Assembly: GCA_942492205.1 (NCBI GenBank)
Contig: CALODT010000003.1
Coordinates: forward strand, 124,001-188,000
Length of the DNA stretch: 64,000 nt
Source: UBA1847 sp942492205
GTDB taxonomy: Bacteria; Pseudomonadota; Gammaproteobacteria; Steroidobacterales; Woeseiaceae
Reading direction: 5' to 3'
The notes beneath the pieces were generated by a model, which was not told the DNA's origin, did no database searches, and saw only the letters and a list, made by a program, of their open reading frames with translations. Each line of letters opens with the position of its first letter. Position 1 is the first letter of the stretch. The position numbers and the translations under genes were made by a program. Below are positions 40,818 through 49,264 of the stretch, piece after piece.

Positions 40818-41770
40818 TGTTTGCAGCCGCGCAAAGACTCCGGCAGGCAGGCGTACTCGGACTTAACGAACGCAACGCCGACTATATTGCCCGTCTCAAT
40901 CCAAGGCGCCTCTACCCGCTGGTCGACGACAAGGTACTGACCAAGCGGCTCGCGCTACAAGCAGGCATGGCGGTGCCGGACCTGTATGGCGTCATCGCGC
41001 ACCAGGGTGAGGTTCGGACGTTCCCGGAGATTGTTCGTGAGCGTGAGTCGTTCGTTATCAAGCCCGCGCGAGGCAGTGGCGGCGATGGCATCATCGTTGT
41101 GACGGGTCGCAGCAAGCGCAAGAGAGACAGCTTTCGCTTGAGCAGCGGTGTGCTGGTTTCGGAAGGCGAGATCCTGCACCACATTTCGAATACGGTCAGC
41201 GGCCAGTACAGCTTGAGCGGCAGCCGTGATGCGGCATTGATCGAATACTGCGTGCATTTCGATCCCACGTTTGCAGAGGTGAGCTACCAGGGCGTTCCGG
41301 ATATTCGCGTCATCGTCTATCGCGGCTACCCCATCATGGCTATGGTGCGCCTGCCGACAAGAGCGTCCGACGGCAAAGCCAACTTGCACCAGGGAGCCGT
41401 TGGCGCGGGTGTCGACCTCAGCAGCGGCACTACCCTGACAGGCGTGCTCGGCAACGATCTCGTTGACGAGCACCCGGATACCGGTGCGCTGGTAGCTGGG
41501 CTGCAGATCCCAACGTGGGATTTCATCCTCGAGTCATCTGCGCGCGGCTACGATGTGACCGGACTTGGCTATCTTGGCGTCGATATGGTGATCGATGCCG
41601 ATCGAGGCCCGCTGATGCTCGAAATGAACGCGCGGCCCGGCCTCAATATCCAGATCGCGAATCGCGCCGGTCTCAGCGAGCGCGTTGCGCGCGTAGAGGC
41701 GAAATACGATTCTGCCGCGAGCGTCGCGGAGCGCGCGGCCTTCGCCCGCAGAGAGTTCCCTGCCGCGTAA
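40817..41770 (+). CDS. RimK-related ATP-grasp (alpha-L-glutamate ligase-like) protein
   Basis: ATP-grasp ligase that would join an amino acid to a peptide or protein end; the substrate is unknown. Seen: GLNERNADYIARLNPRRLYPLVDDK start, the SFVIKPARGSGGDGIIVV ATP-binding loop, PDIRVIVYRGYPIMAMVRLPT, LHQGAVGAGVDL and the metal-binding MLEMNARPGLNIQIAN end. 317 residues. The GTG start overlaps the stop of the membrane gene (TAGTG). Related clusters often also hold a retropepsin-like (RimB/ATP-dependent zinc protease) gene; none is adjacent here. Confidence 0.9.
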   Translation: MFAAAQRLRQAGVLGLNERNADYIARLNPRRLYPLVDDKVLTKRLALQAGMAVPDLYGVIAHQGEVRTFPEIVRERESFVIKPARGSGGDGIIVVTGRSKRKRDSFRLSSGVLVSEGEILHHISNTVSGQYSLSGSRDAALIEYCVHFDPTFAEVSYQGVPDIRVIVYRGYPIMAMVRLPTRASDGKANLHQGAVGAGVDLSSGTTLTGVLGNDLVDEHPDTGALVAGLQIPTWDFILESSARGYDVTGLGYLGVDMVIDADRGPLMLEMNARPGLNIQIANRAGLSERVARVEAKYDSAASVAERAAFARREFPAA

Positions 41771-41810
41771 GACTGACCTGACGCGTAAGACTGAAATGAG
41801 GAGTTAGCTA

Positions 41811-42155
41811 ATGATCGCAAAAATCTCCTTTGCGACGTTTGTTGTCGCGCTTATGGCGGCCTGCGCGTCGGACAGCGCGGGACGGGCATCGTTAAGAGTG
41901 CAGTGCGATGCAATTGTTCAAGCGCACGTGGGTCGCCCACTTGACGCGTTCATAGAGTCCGCGGGGCTTGGGACACCGGATGCGCGCAAAGACTTTGTAA
42001 ATCCTGATCAGCCGGGCTTCGCGCACTGGCGATCCACGTTCCGATTTGGATTCAGACGCAAATGCGGCGGACTCGATGTCTACGTGGATGCCGACGGTAC
42101 AGTCACAGGGTTTAATTTTTGGAATGACGGGGTTGTGCGCAGACCAGGGGCCTGA
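41811..42155 (+). CDS. Small putative lipoprotein
   Basis: A 114-residue product with a lipoprotein signal (FVVALMAAC, lipidated Cys18) followed by Ala-Ser, which does not favour inner-membrane retention. The mature part has two further Cys (RVQCDAIV and RRKCGGL) that could pair, and resembles small beta-rich domains (DVYVDADGTVTGFNFW). Family not recognised. It starts 40 bases after the ATP-grasp gene, with GAGGAG upstream, so it may be part of that operon. Confidence 0.75.
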   Translation: MIAKISFATFVVALMAACASDSAGRASLRVQCDAIVQAHVGRPLDAFIESAGLGTPDARKDFVNPDQPGFAHWRSTFRFGFRRKCGGLDVYVDADGTVTGFNFWNDGVVRRPGA

Positions 42156-42188
42156 GTCGAAATGCCCTGACGCGGAGCAGCGGTAACG

Positions 42189-43934
42189 CTAGGGCCGTGC
42201 CGCAAGCCATGCATCCATGCGCTGCTCGAGCAGATCGAGTGGCAAGGCGCCGGCACCGAGAAGGTGATCGTGGAATGCGCGAATATCGAACTGTTCGCCG
42301 AGGCGCCGCTCGGCGCGTTCACGCAGCGCCAGTATTTTCATTTGCCCAACCTTGTACGCGAGTGCCTGCCCCGGCCAGTTGATGTAGCGATCGATCTCAT
42401 TGGTAATGTCGTACTCGCTTTTTGCCGCATTGTCCTTGAAGAAATCGATGGCCTGCTGCCGCGTCCAGCCCTTGTAGTGCATGCCCGTATCCACCACCAG
42501 GCGCACGGCACGCCACATGTCGTAAGTCAGCTGGCCGAAACGTGAATAGGGGTCTTCATAGAGTCCGAGGTCATAGCCGAGGCGCTCGCTATACAGTCCC
42601 CAGCCTTCCACGAATGCGGTGAAGCCTGAATAGCGTCGGAACATCGGCATGTCACCCAGCTCCTGTTGCAGCGCGATCTGCAGGTGGTGTCCGGGCATCG
42701 CCTCGTGCACGCTGAGCACCTCTATTTCGTATTTCGGGCGCACGTCCGGCCTGTACAGATTGACCCAGTAAATGCCGGCTCGGCTGCCGTCCGCAGCCGG
42801 ACGCGTGTAGTACGCCGTTGTGGTGTCGGGCGCGATGGACTCGGGTATTGGCTTGACACCGTACGGCATTCTCGGCAGCACGCCGAACAATTTCACGAGC
42901 TCCGGGTCAATGCGCTTGCTGGTCGCGAGATAGGCCTCGTAGAGCGCTTCGGGGCTGTCAAAATAGAACTGCGGGTCGGTTCGCAGGAAATCGAGAAAGT
43001 CGTGAAAGTCACCGTCGAAACCGAGCTCGTCGATGATGACCTGCATCTCGCCGCGAATGCGCCGGACTTCGTCGAGACCGACTCGGTGAATGTCATCCGG
43101 CGTCATTCTTGTCGTCGTGTAGGAGCGGGCCAGAAGTTCGTACCAGGCCTCGCCTTTCGGCAGTACGGATAGCCCGATGCTGTCGCGCGATGCCGGCAGG
43201 TATTCGCGCGTGAAGTAACGGCTGAGCGTGTCATACGCAGGCAAAATCGTCTTCTCGATGGTAGTGGCGGCCAACGTCCTGAGGCGCTCCTGCTCGTCAC
43301 TGGATATCGAGCTCGGCATGTCGGCGAACACACGATAGAACGGGCTTTCCTCTGGGCTGTCGACGAGTTGCCGGGCGAGCTGCGGCTCGATGCGCTGCAT
43401 GAGCACGGCAGGCGAGACAAGACCTGCCTTGCGGCCCGCCTCGGCAAGCTCGATGTGCTGATCGACGAGCCGGTCGACCTTGGCCATGCGAGATATCCAG
43501 TCGGCGTAGTCATCGACTGTGACGAGGCGCAGCCGGTTCGTGGTGCTCTCCAGGTTCTGCAGGCCGCCCTGGTGGGAAAATGGCATCAGGTGCGCGCCGA
43601 ACGGATGCGCGTCGACGTCTTCCTGCAGCTGCCGCCTGAACAGTTCGTAGTTGAGCTGATCCGCGTCCGACAGCGCGCTGCGCTCTATCGCATAGGCGCG
43701 ACGAAGGAATTCGCGGGTATCGGCGTAACGACGCTCGTGAGCGGCCAGGCTCATATCGGGCCACTGATCGTTGTAGCGTCGATCGCCCAGCGCCGACGCG
43801 AAGACCGGCGAACTGACCAGGCGCCATTGCCAGTGCTCGTCCAGCAACGCGGCGAAATCCGCCGTAGCGTCGGCAAATAGCGGCGTCGAGGTAAGCATCA
43901 GCAGGCCTGCCAGCGCAGTCTTGAGTCTTGTCAT
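42189..43934 (-). CDS. DUF885 family secreted metallopeptidase-like protein
   Basis: Periplasmic protein of about 581 residues with a signal peptide (MTRLKTALAGLLMLTSTPLFA). The DUF885 hallmark VHEAMPGHHLQ, an HExxxxHH zinc-type motif (near residue 410), and the later RLGYDLGLYEDPYSRFGQLTYDMWRA segment (split) mark this family, thought to be peptidases of the gluzincin type. ATG 43934 is preferred; a GTG at 43946 adds four residues. It is convergent with the lipoprotein gene and divergent from the gcv operon. Confidence 0.9.
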   Translation of the reverse strand: MTRLKTALAGLLMLTSTPLFADATADFAALLDEHWQWRLVSSPVFASALGDRRYNDQWPDMSLAAHERRYADTREFLRRAYAIERSALSDADQLNYELFRRQLQEDVDAHPFGAHLMPFSHQGGLQNLESTTNRLRLVTVDDYADWISRMAKVDRLVDQHIELAEAGRKAGLVSPAVLMQRIEPQLARQLVDSPEESPFYRVFADMPSSISSDEQERLRTLAATTIEKTILPAYDTLSRYFTREYLPASRDSIGLSVLPKGEAWYELLARSYTTTRMTPDDIHRVGLDEVRRIRGEMQVIIDELGFDGDFHDFLDFLRTDPQFYFDSPEALYEAYLATSKRIDPELVKLFGVLPRMPYGVKPIPESIAPDTTTAYYTRPAADGSRAGIYWVNLYRPDVRPKYEIEVLSVHEAMPGHHLQIALQQELGDMPMFRRYSGFTAFVEGWGLYSERLGYDLGLYEDPYSRFGQLTYDMWRAVRLVVDTGMHYKGWTRQQAIDFFKDNAAKSEYDITNEIDRYINWPGQALAYKVGQMKILALRERAERRLGEQFDIRAFHDHLLGAGALPLDLLEQRMDAWLAARP

Positions 43935-44004
43935 CGCTGTATCCACGGTCGGTGCCTGGCCGCATTGTTACTGTCAGCGGCGCGGCTGGCAACCGGACCG
44001 GGCA

Positions 44005-44033
44005 TTGGCTATGATTGCGCGCACTGATCGATA
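44005..44033 (+). promoter_or_regulatory. Possible promoter of the gcv operon
   Basis: TTGGCT (44005-44010), 17 bases, TCGATA (44028-44033). Start near 44040 would place the whole riboswitch in the transcript. Both hexamers are imperfect. Confidence 0.4.
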
Positions 44034-44040
44034 GCGTTAC

Positions 44041-44216
44041 TAGAAGAGACCTCGTTCAATCGAGGCGCCGAAGGCGCAACACGCTCGGAAACGCTCAGGC
44101 AGAAGGACTGCTAACGCTGATCAGCTCTGGAGAGAGGCCAAACGGCCCACCGAAGGGGAATGTGGCGACTGCCGACAGAATGGCCGCCATTGATCTCTCA
44201 GGTAGCAAGGGACAGA
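44041..44216 (+). ncRNA. Tandem glycine riboswitch
   Basis: Two glycine aptamers in series. Aptamer 1 (about 44044-44112) has AGAAGAGACC, GGCGCCGAAGGCGCAA and GCTCAGGCAGAAGGAC; aptamer 2 (about 44127-44215) has GGAGAGAGGCC, CCACCGAAGGGG and ATCTCTCAGGTAGCAAGGGACAG (split). These are the conserved family blocks. It controls the glycine cleavage genes that follow. Confidence 0.92.
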
Positions 44217-44255
44217 GGGGCGGCAGGCTTAACGGCCTGCCGCCCCCGTTTTTTT
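44217..44255 (+). terminator. Riboswitch expression-platform terminator
   Basis: A 12-base perfect stem (44217-44228 with 44235-44246), loop TTAACG, then CG and seven T (44249-44255), starting directly after aptamer 2. It implies transcriptional control: glycine binding should prevent this hairpin and switch gcvT on. Confidence 0.85.
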
Positions 44256-44282
44256 CCAGTTACCGTTGATGAGCATGCACTT

Positions 44283-45374
44283 ATGGGTTCGAGAACGCCG
44301 CTATACCAGCAACACGTCGATGCAAACGCCCGCATCGTCGACTTCGGCGGCTGGGATATGCCGCTGCACTACGGCTCGCAGAAAGAAGAACATCATGCCG
44401 TGCGACGCAATGCAGGCATATTCGACGTATCTCACATGACGATCGTCGATCTGAGCGGCGAGCGCGTTCGTGAATTCCTGCGCCGACTCGTGGCGAACGA
44501 CGTGGCAAAGCTCAAGGACCGCGGCAAGGCACTCTACACCTGCATGTTGAATTCGGCCGGCGGCGTCATCGACGACCTGATCATCTACTTCATGGGTGAC
44601 ACCGACTACAGGCTGATCGTCAACGCCGCAACCCGTGAAAAGGACCTCGCCTGGATTCGCCAGCAGGCTGCCGATTTTGACGTCGAGGTCGTCGAGCGCG
44701 AGGAACTGGCGATGATCGCGGTGCAGGGTCCCAGGGCGCGTGAGCTGGCGGCGCCGCTGCTTTCGGCAGAATGGCGCGATGCCGCGCTGGCGCTGAAGCC
44801 GTTCAACGGTCTGCAGGCTGACGACACGTTCGTCGCGCGTACCGGGTACACGGGTGAAGATGGCTGGGAGATCGTGACCCCTGCGAGCGCTGCCGCTGCC
44901 CTCTGGGACGGGCTGTTGCAGGCAGGCTGCGTGCCGTGCGGCCTCGGGGCTCGTGACACGCTGCGCCTCGAGGCGGCCATGAATCTCTATGGCTCGGACA
45001 TGGATGAGTCGGTATCGCCGCTGGAGGCGGGCCTTGAATGGACGGTGGCCTGGGAGCCCGGGGACCGAGATTTCATAGGGCGTGCGCCGCTGGAGGCCTT
45101 GCGTAAATCCGCAGAGCGCCGCCGTTTCGTCGGCCTGTTGCTTGAGGACCGCGGCGTGCTGCGCAATCACCAGAAAGTGGTTGTCGACGGCGTCGGCGAG
45201 GGTGAGATCACCAGCGGTGGCTTTTCCCCGACTATCGGGCGCTCCATCGCACTGGCGCGTATCCCGGCGGGTGACTACGATCACGCCCAGGTCGATGTCA
45301 GGGGCAAATTACTGAACGTCCGAATAGTCAAGACACCGTTTGTTCGCAACGGGCAGATTCGCATCGACGTGTAA
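44283..45374 (+). CDS. gcvT: Glycine cleavage system T protein (aminomethyltransferase)
   Basis: Transfers the methylene group from H-protein-bound aminomethyl to tetrahydrofolate, releasing ammonia. Seen: TPLYQQHVDANARIVDFGGWDMPLHYGSQ in two blocks, GIFDVSHMTIVDL, GGVIDDLIIYFM, TGYTGEDGWEI and the GLGARDTLRLEAAMNLYG catalytic region with Asp. It has 363 residues. ATG 44283 fits the family; longer frames start inside the riboswitch. First gene of gcvT-gcvH-gcvPA-tpx-gcvPB. Confidence 0.97.
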   Translation: MGSRTPLYQQHVDANARIVDFGGWDMPLHYGSQKEEHHAVRRNAGIFDVSHMTIVDLSGERVREFLRRLVANDVAKLKDRGKALYTCMLNSAGGVIDDLIIYFMGDTDYRLIVNAATREKDLAWIRQQAADFDVEVVEREELAMIAVQGPRARELAAPLLSAEWRDAALALKPFNGLQADDTFVARTGYTGEDGWEIVTPASAAAALWDGLLQAGCVPCGLGARDTLRLEAAMNLYGSDMDESVSPLEAGLEWTVAWEPGDRDFIGRAPLEALRKSAERRRFVGLLLEDRGVLRNHQKVVVDGVGEGEITSGGFSPTIGRSIALARIPAGDYDHAQVDVRGKLLNVRIVKTPFVRNGQIRIDV

Positions 45375-45409
45375 CGTCGTCGAGGAACAAACCAGATGGG
45401 AGTAGCGAA

Positions 45410-45805
45410 ATGAATGAATTGCCGGGAGACCTTCTGTACACGAACGACCATGAGTGGCTGCGCCGTGAGGACGATGGCACGGTGACAATCGGAATTACCG
45501 AGCACGCGGCGACGTCTCTCGGCGATCTCGTGTACGTCGAGTTGCCGGAAGTCGACCAGGAGGTCGAAAGTGCGGGAGAAATGGCCGTGGTGGAATCGGT
45601 TAAGGCGGCTTCCGATGTGTACGCGCCGATAGCCGGCAGCATCGTTGCCGTTAACGAGGAGCTGTCCGACGATCCCGAGAAGATCAACAGCGAGCCCTAT
45701 GGCGAGGGCTGGATCGTAAGAATGCGACCCAGTGACGAGGTCGACGAGAGCGAACTGCTGTCACCGGATGCCTACCAACAGCTGCTGGATTCACTGGACG
45801 ACTGA
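45410..45805 (+). CDS. gcvH: Glycine cleavage system H protein
   Basis: Lipoyl carrier that shuttles the aminomethyl group between P and T proteins. Seen: YTNDHEWLRREDDGTVTIGIT, GDLVYVELPEVDQEV, and the lipoylation site ESVKAASDVYAPI with Lys65. It has 131 residues. It lies 35 bases after gcvT and 10 before gcvPA. Confidence 0.98.
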   Translation: MNELPGDLLYTNDHEWLRREDDGTVTIGITEHAATSLGDLVYVELPEVDQEVESAGEMAVVESVKAASDVYAPIAGSIVAVNEELSDDPEKINSEPYGEGWIVRMRPSDEVDESELLSPDAYQQLLDSLDD

Positions 45806-45815
45806 GAAAAGACAG

Positions 45816-47162
45816 ATGCCCTTTATACCCCACACCGAGAAAGACACGCAGGAGATGCTGGCTGCCATTGGCGCCGATTCGATCGAGGATCTGTTCGACG
45901 AGATTCCTCAAAATCTCCGTATCGAGCATCTTTACGGCGTACCGGAAGCGCACAACGAGATGGAAGTCTCGCGGCTGATGCGGGAGCGTGCTGCGATGGA
46001 CGGGTCACCGCTGTGCTTCATCGGTGCCGGTGCGTATGAGCATCACATTCCGGCTGCTGTCTGGGACATCGCGACTCGCGGCGAGTTCTACAGCGCCTAT
46101 ACGCCTTACCAGGCCGAGGCGAGCCAGGGCACGCTGCAGGTCATCTACGAATACCAGACGATGATCACGGAGCTGACAGGCCTGGATGTCAGCAATGCGT
46201 CGCTCTACGACGGCGCCTCGGCACTGGCAGAGGCGGCGTTGATGGCTGTGCGCACAAATCGTCGCGTGAAGACGGGATTGGTACTGCTCGCTCCGGGTGT
46301 AAATCCGATGTACGAGAAAGTCGCGACCGCGATCGCCGGCAGCCAGGGTCTCAGGTTCGTACGACTGCCGGTCGACCCGGCCACCGGCAATATCGCATTC
46401 GATCAGCTCGAGGATGGTCAGAACCCCGTTGCTGTTGTCGTGCAGCAACCGTCATTCCCCGGCACGCTCGAGGATGTCGACCGCATTACGGACTGGGCAC
46501 ACGGTCAGAACGCGCTGCTTGTCGGCGTGGTTAATCCTGTTTCGCTGGCGCTGCTCAAAGCGCCTGGCCATTGGGGAGAGGCCGGCGCAGATATCGCTAT
46601 CGGAGAAGGCCAGCCGCTTGGCGTGCCGCTGTCATCGGGCGGGCCGTATTTCGGCTTCATGACCTGCAAGCAACAGCATGTAAGGCAGATGCCGGGTCGC
46701 ATCGTCGGTCGCACCACCGACCTCGACGGCAACCCTGGTTTCGCACTGACCCTGCAGGCCCGCGAGCAACATATTCGGCGCACCAAGGCGACCTCGAATA
46801 TCTGCACCAACCAGGGACTCATGGTAACGGCGGCGACCATCCACATGTCTTTGCTGGGTTTCGAAGGCCTCGCTCGCGTCGCCCGCTCGTCGCATGCCAA
46901 TACGACGCGACTCATTGAAGGTCTTTGCGCCATCGATGGCGTCGAGCGGCTTTATGAAGGGCCGTACTTCCACGAAGTGGCCCTGAAACTGGATCGACCC
47001 GTAGCACCGATACTGGCGGCGCTGGCCGAGAAGAACATCCTTGGCGGGTTCGACCTGTCGGAGTATGCAGAGACAGACGCACTGCTCGTGTGTGTTACCG
47101 AAACCAAGACGACTGCGGATATTGACTCGACCATCGCGGCATTTGCAGAGGCAATGGCCTGA
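45816..47162 (+). CDS. gcvPA: Glycine dehydrogenase (decarboxylating) subunit 1
   Basis: N-terminal half of a split P-protein; with subunit 2 it decarboxylates glycine. Seen: FIPHTEKDTQEMLAAIG, YTPYQAEASQGTLQVIYEYQ, DVSNASLYDGASALAEA, GVVNPVSLALLKAPG, and TSNICTNQGLMVTAATIHMSLLG in two blocks. It has 448 residues. Split gcvPA/gcvPB, as in Gram-positives and some gammaproteobacteria, replaces the single gcvP of E. coli. A thiol peroxidase gene lies between the two halves. Confidence 0.96.
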   Translation: MPFIPHTEKDTQEMLAAIGADSIEDLFDEIPQNLRIEHLYGVPEAHNEMEVSRLMRERAAMDGSPLCFIGAGAYEHHIPAAVWDIATRGEFYSAYTPYQAEASQGTLQVIYEYQTMITELTGLDVSNASLYDGASALAEAALMAVRTNRRVKTGLVLLAPGVNPMYEKVATAIAGSQGLRFVRLPVDPATGNIAFDQLEDGQNPVAVVVQQPSFPGTLEDVDRITDWAHGQNALLVGVVNPVSLALLKAPGHWGEAGADIAIGEGQPLGVPLSSGGPYFGFMTCKQQHVRQMPGRIVGRTTDLDGNPGFALTLQAREQHIRRTKATSNICTNQGLMVTAATIHMSLLGFEGLARVARSSHANTTRLIEGLCAIDGVERLYEGPYFHEVALKLDRPVAPILAALAEKNILGGFDLSEYAETDALLVCVTETKTTADIDSTIAAFAEAMA

Positions 47163-47180
47163 GCGGCCGGGACAGCGAAC

Positions 47181-47696
47181 GTGGCAAAAATCAAGTTTGA
47201 GCACGCATCCTACAGGACATCCGGTGATCTTCCAGCGGTCGGCAGTCGTGCACCGGACGTGTCGCTGGTGAACACGAGTCTGCAAAATGTCTCCTTGGCG
47301 AACTGGATGGGCATGCGCAAGATCATGAACATCTTCGTCAGCATCGACACCTCCGTGTGCGCCGAGTCGGTTGTGAAATTTGAGCGCTACGCCGGAGACC
47401 GTGATGACCTGGCCTTGCTGATGATTTCCTATGACCTGCCGTTCGCTCACCAGCGCTTCCAGAAGGAACATGGTCTCGAGCGCGTTGTCGGGTTGTCCGC
47501 AATCCGTCATGCCGGTTTCGGAGAAAACTACGGTGTGATGATCATCGACGGCCCCCTCGCCGGCATGTATTCGCGAGCCGTGGTTGTACTCGACGAAAAC
47601 AATACGGTCGTGCACAGTGAAATGATTGAAGACATTACAACTGAACCCAACTACAGCGCGGCGTTTCGCGCTCTCGGAATCGATATCGATGAGTAA
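47181..47696 (+). CDS. tpx: Thiol peroxidase-like protein lacking the resolving cysteine
   Basis: Atypical 2-Cys peroxiredoxin of the Tpx family by sequence: GSRAPDVSLVNTSLQNVSL, KIMNIFVSIDTSVCAESV with the peroxidatic Cys60, SYDLPFAHQRFQKEHGLERV, YGVMIIDGPLAGMYSRAVVVLDENN in blocks and the EITTEP-like DITTEPNY end. In E. coli Tpx the resolving Cys lies in RFCGAEG; here this is RFQKEHG and Cys60 is the only cysteine, so it must act as a 1-Cys enzyme or use another thiol. The start is GTG 47181. It lies 18 bases after gcvPA and overlaps gcvPB by 8 bases, so it is inside the glycine cleavage operon. Confidence 0.9.
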   Translation: MAKIKFEHASYRTSGDLPAVGSRAPDVSLVNTSLQNVSLANWMGMRKIMNIFVSIDTSVCAESVVKFERYAGDRDDLALLMISYDLPFAHQRFQKEHGLERVVGLSAIRHAGFGENYGVMIIDGPLAGMYSRAVVVLDENNTVVHSEMIEDITTEPNYSAAFRALGIDIDE

Positions 47697-49152
47697 GCTT
47701 ATTTTTGAGAAGTCACGTTCGGGGCGGCGGGCATTCGCGCAGGCGCCGCAGCAAGCGGAAGCCGTGAATATCCCGAAGAATCTGCGACGCGATGATACGC
47801 CGCGCCTTCCGGAGGCAAGTGAGCTGCAGGTGGTGCGGCACTTTACGCGCCTGTCGCAAAAGAACTTCTCGATAGATACGCAATTTTATCCGCTCGGCTC
47901 CTGCACGATGAAATACAATCCGCGCGCCTGTAATACCCTTGCCTTGCTACCGGAGTTTGCCGGGCGCCACCCGCTTGGCCCCGTGTCGCACGGGCAGGGT
48001 TTTCTGACCTGCATGTTTGAGCTGCAGGAGATGCTCAAGGAAGTGACCGGCATGAAAGGCGTTTCGCTGACGCCGATGGCCGGTGCCCAGGGAGAATTGG
48101 CCGGCGTCGCCATGATCATGGCCTACCACGCGGCGCGCGGCGATCATGACCGCGTTGAGATCATCGTGCCCGATGCCGCACACGGTACCAATCCAGCAAC
48201 GGCCAATATGTGCGGCTGCAAGGTCAAGGAGATACCGACCGGGCCGGATGGCGATGTGGATCTCGAGGCGCTGCAGGCGGTACTGGGCCCGAACACGGCT
48301 GGCATCATGCTTACCAATCCCTCCACGCTGGGCGTATTCGAGCGCCACATCAAGGACATTGCTGATCGGGTTCACGACGCCGGCGGTTTGCTGTATTACG
48401 ACGGCGCCAATCTCAACGCCATCCTGGGAAAGGTTCGACCGGGCGACATGGACTTCGATGTCATTCACATGAACCTGCACAAGACCTTCTCTACACCGCA
48501 CGGCGGCGGCGGCCCGGGTTCCGGCGCGGTAGGGGTCAATGATCGCCTGTTACCGTTCATGCCGATTCCTGTCGTCGGCAAGAGCAATAGGGACGGCAAG
48601 GACGTCTACCACTGGCTGACGGAAAAGGATGTGCCGCAAAGTATCGGCCATCTATCGGGCTTCATGGGCAATGCGGGCGTGCTGCTGCGTGCTTACGTCT
48701 ACATGCGCATGATCGGTCGCGACGGCATGGAACGTATTGCCGAGTATGCGACCCTGAATGCCAACTACCTGATGGCGCGCCTGCGAGACGCCGGCTTCGA
48801 GCTGGCCTATCCGGGGCGCCGCGCGAGCCACGAATTCATCGTCACGTTGAAGCACGAGTCCAAGTCGGTGCAGCTAACGGCAATGGATGTGGCCAAGGCG
48901 CTGCTCGATCGCAATTACCACGCGCCGACAACTTACTTCCCGCTGCTCGTCCCGGAGTGCCTGCTGATCGAGCCAACCGAGACAGAAAGCAAGGAGACGC
49001 TCGATGGCTTCGTTGACGCGATGATCGATATCGTGAAAGCGGCGAAAGAGGAGGGCGTCAGTTACAAGGAAGCGCCTTACAACATGCCTGTCCGCCGCCT
49101 CGACGACGTCAAGGCGGCTCGAGAGCTCGATCTGGCCTACCGAGGCGGCTAA
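47689..49152 (+). CDS. gcvPB: Glycine dehydrogenase (decarboxylating) subunit 2
   Basis: PLP-carrying half of the split P-protein. Seen: RHFTRLSQKNFSIDTQFYPLGSCTMKYNP in two blocks, PMAGAQGELAGV, PDAAHGTNPATANMCG, MLTNPSTLGVFE and NLHKTFSTPHGGGGPGSG with the PLP Lys265. It has 487 residues. ATG 47689 starts within the last codons of tpx, so the two are translationally coupled. Confidence 0.97.
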   Translation: MSKLIFEKSRSGRRAFAQAPQQAEAVNIPKNLRRDDTPRLPEASELQVVRHFTRLSQKNFSIDTQFYPLGSCTMKYNPRACNTLALLPEFAGRHPLGPVSHGQGFLTCMFELQEMLKEVTGMKGVSLTPMAGAQGELAGVAMIMAYHAARGDHDRVEIIVPDAAHGTNPATANMCGCKVKEIPTGPDGDVDLEALQAVLGPNTAGIMLTNPSTLGVFERHIKDIADRVHDAGGLLYYDGANLNAILGKVRPGDMDFDVIHMNLHKTFSTPHGGGGPGSGAVGVNDRLLPFMPIPVVGKSNRDGKDVYHWLTEKDVPQSIGHLSGFMGNAGVLLRAYVYMRMIGRDGMERIAEYATLNANYLMARLRDAGFELAYPGRRASHEFIVTLKHESKSVQLTAMDVAKALLDRNYHAPTTYFPLLVPECLLIEPTETESKETLDGFVDAMIDIVKAAKEEGVSYKEAPYNMPVRRLDDVKAARELDLAYRGG

Positions 49153-49264
49153 TCGAGGTCGCACGAGCGCCCTGATTCTGCTCAAATAGGGAACCGGCTT
49201 ACCCGTCAGCAGTCCAGAACAAGACATAATCGGGAAGCCTATCCGGCGAAAGATCAGGGGTACT

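Noticed and set aside
44160..44282. Longer gcvT start inside the riboswitch region
   Set aside because: It would translate the second aptamer and the terminator; the family start at 44283 fits alignment and regulation.
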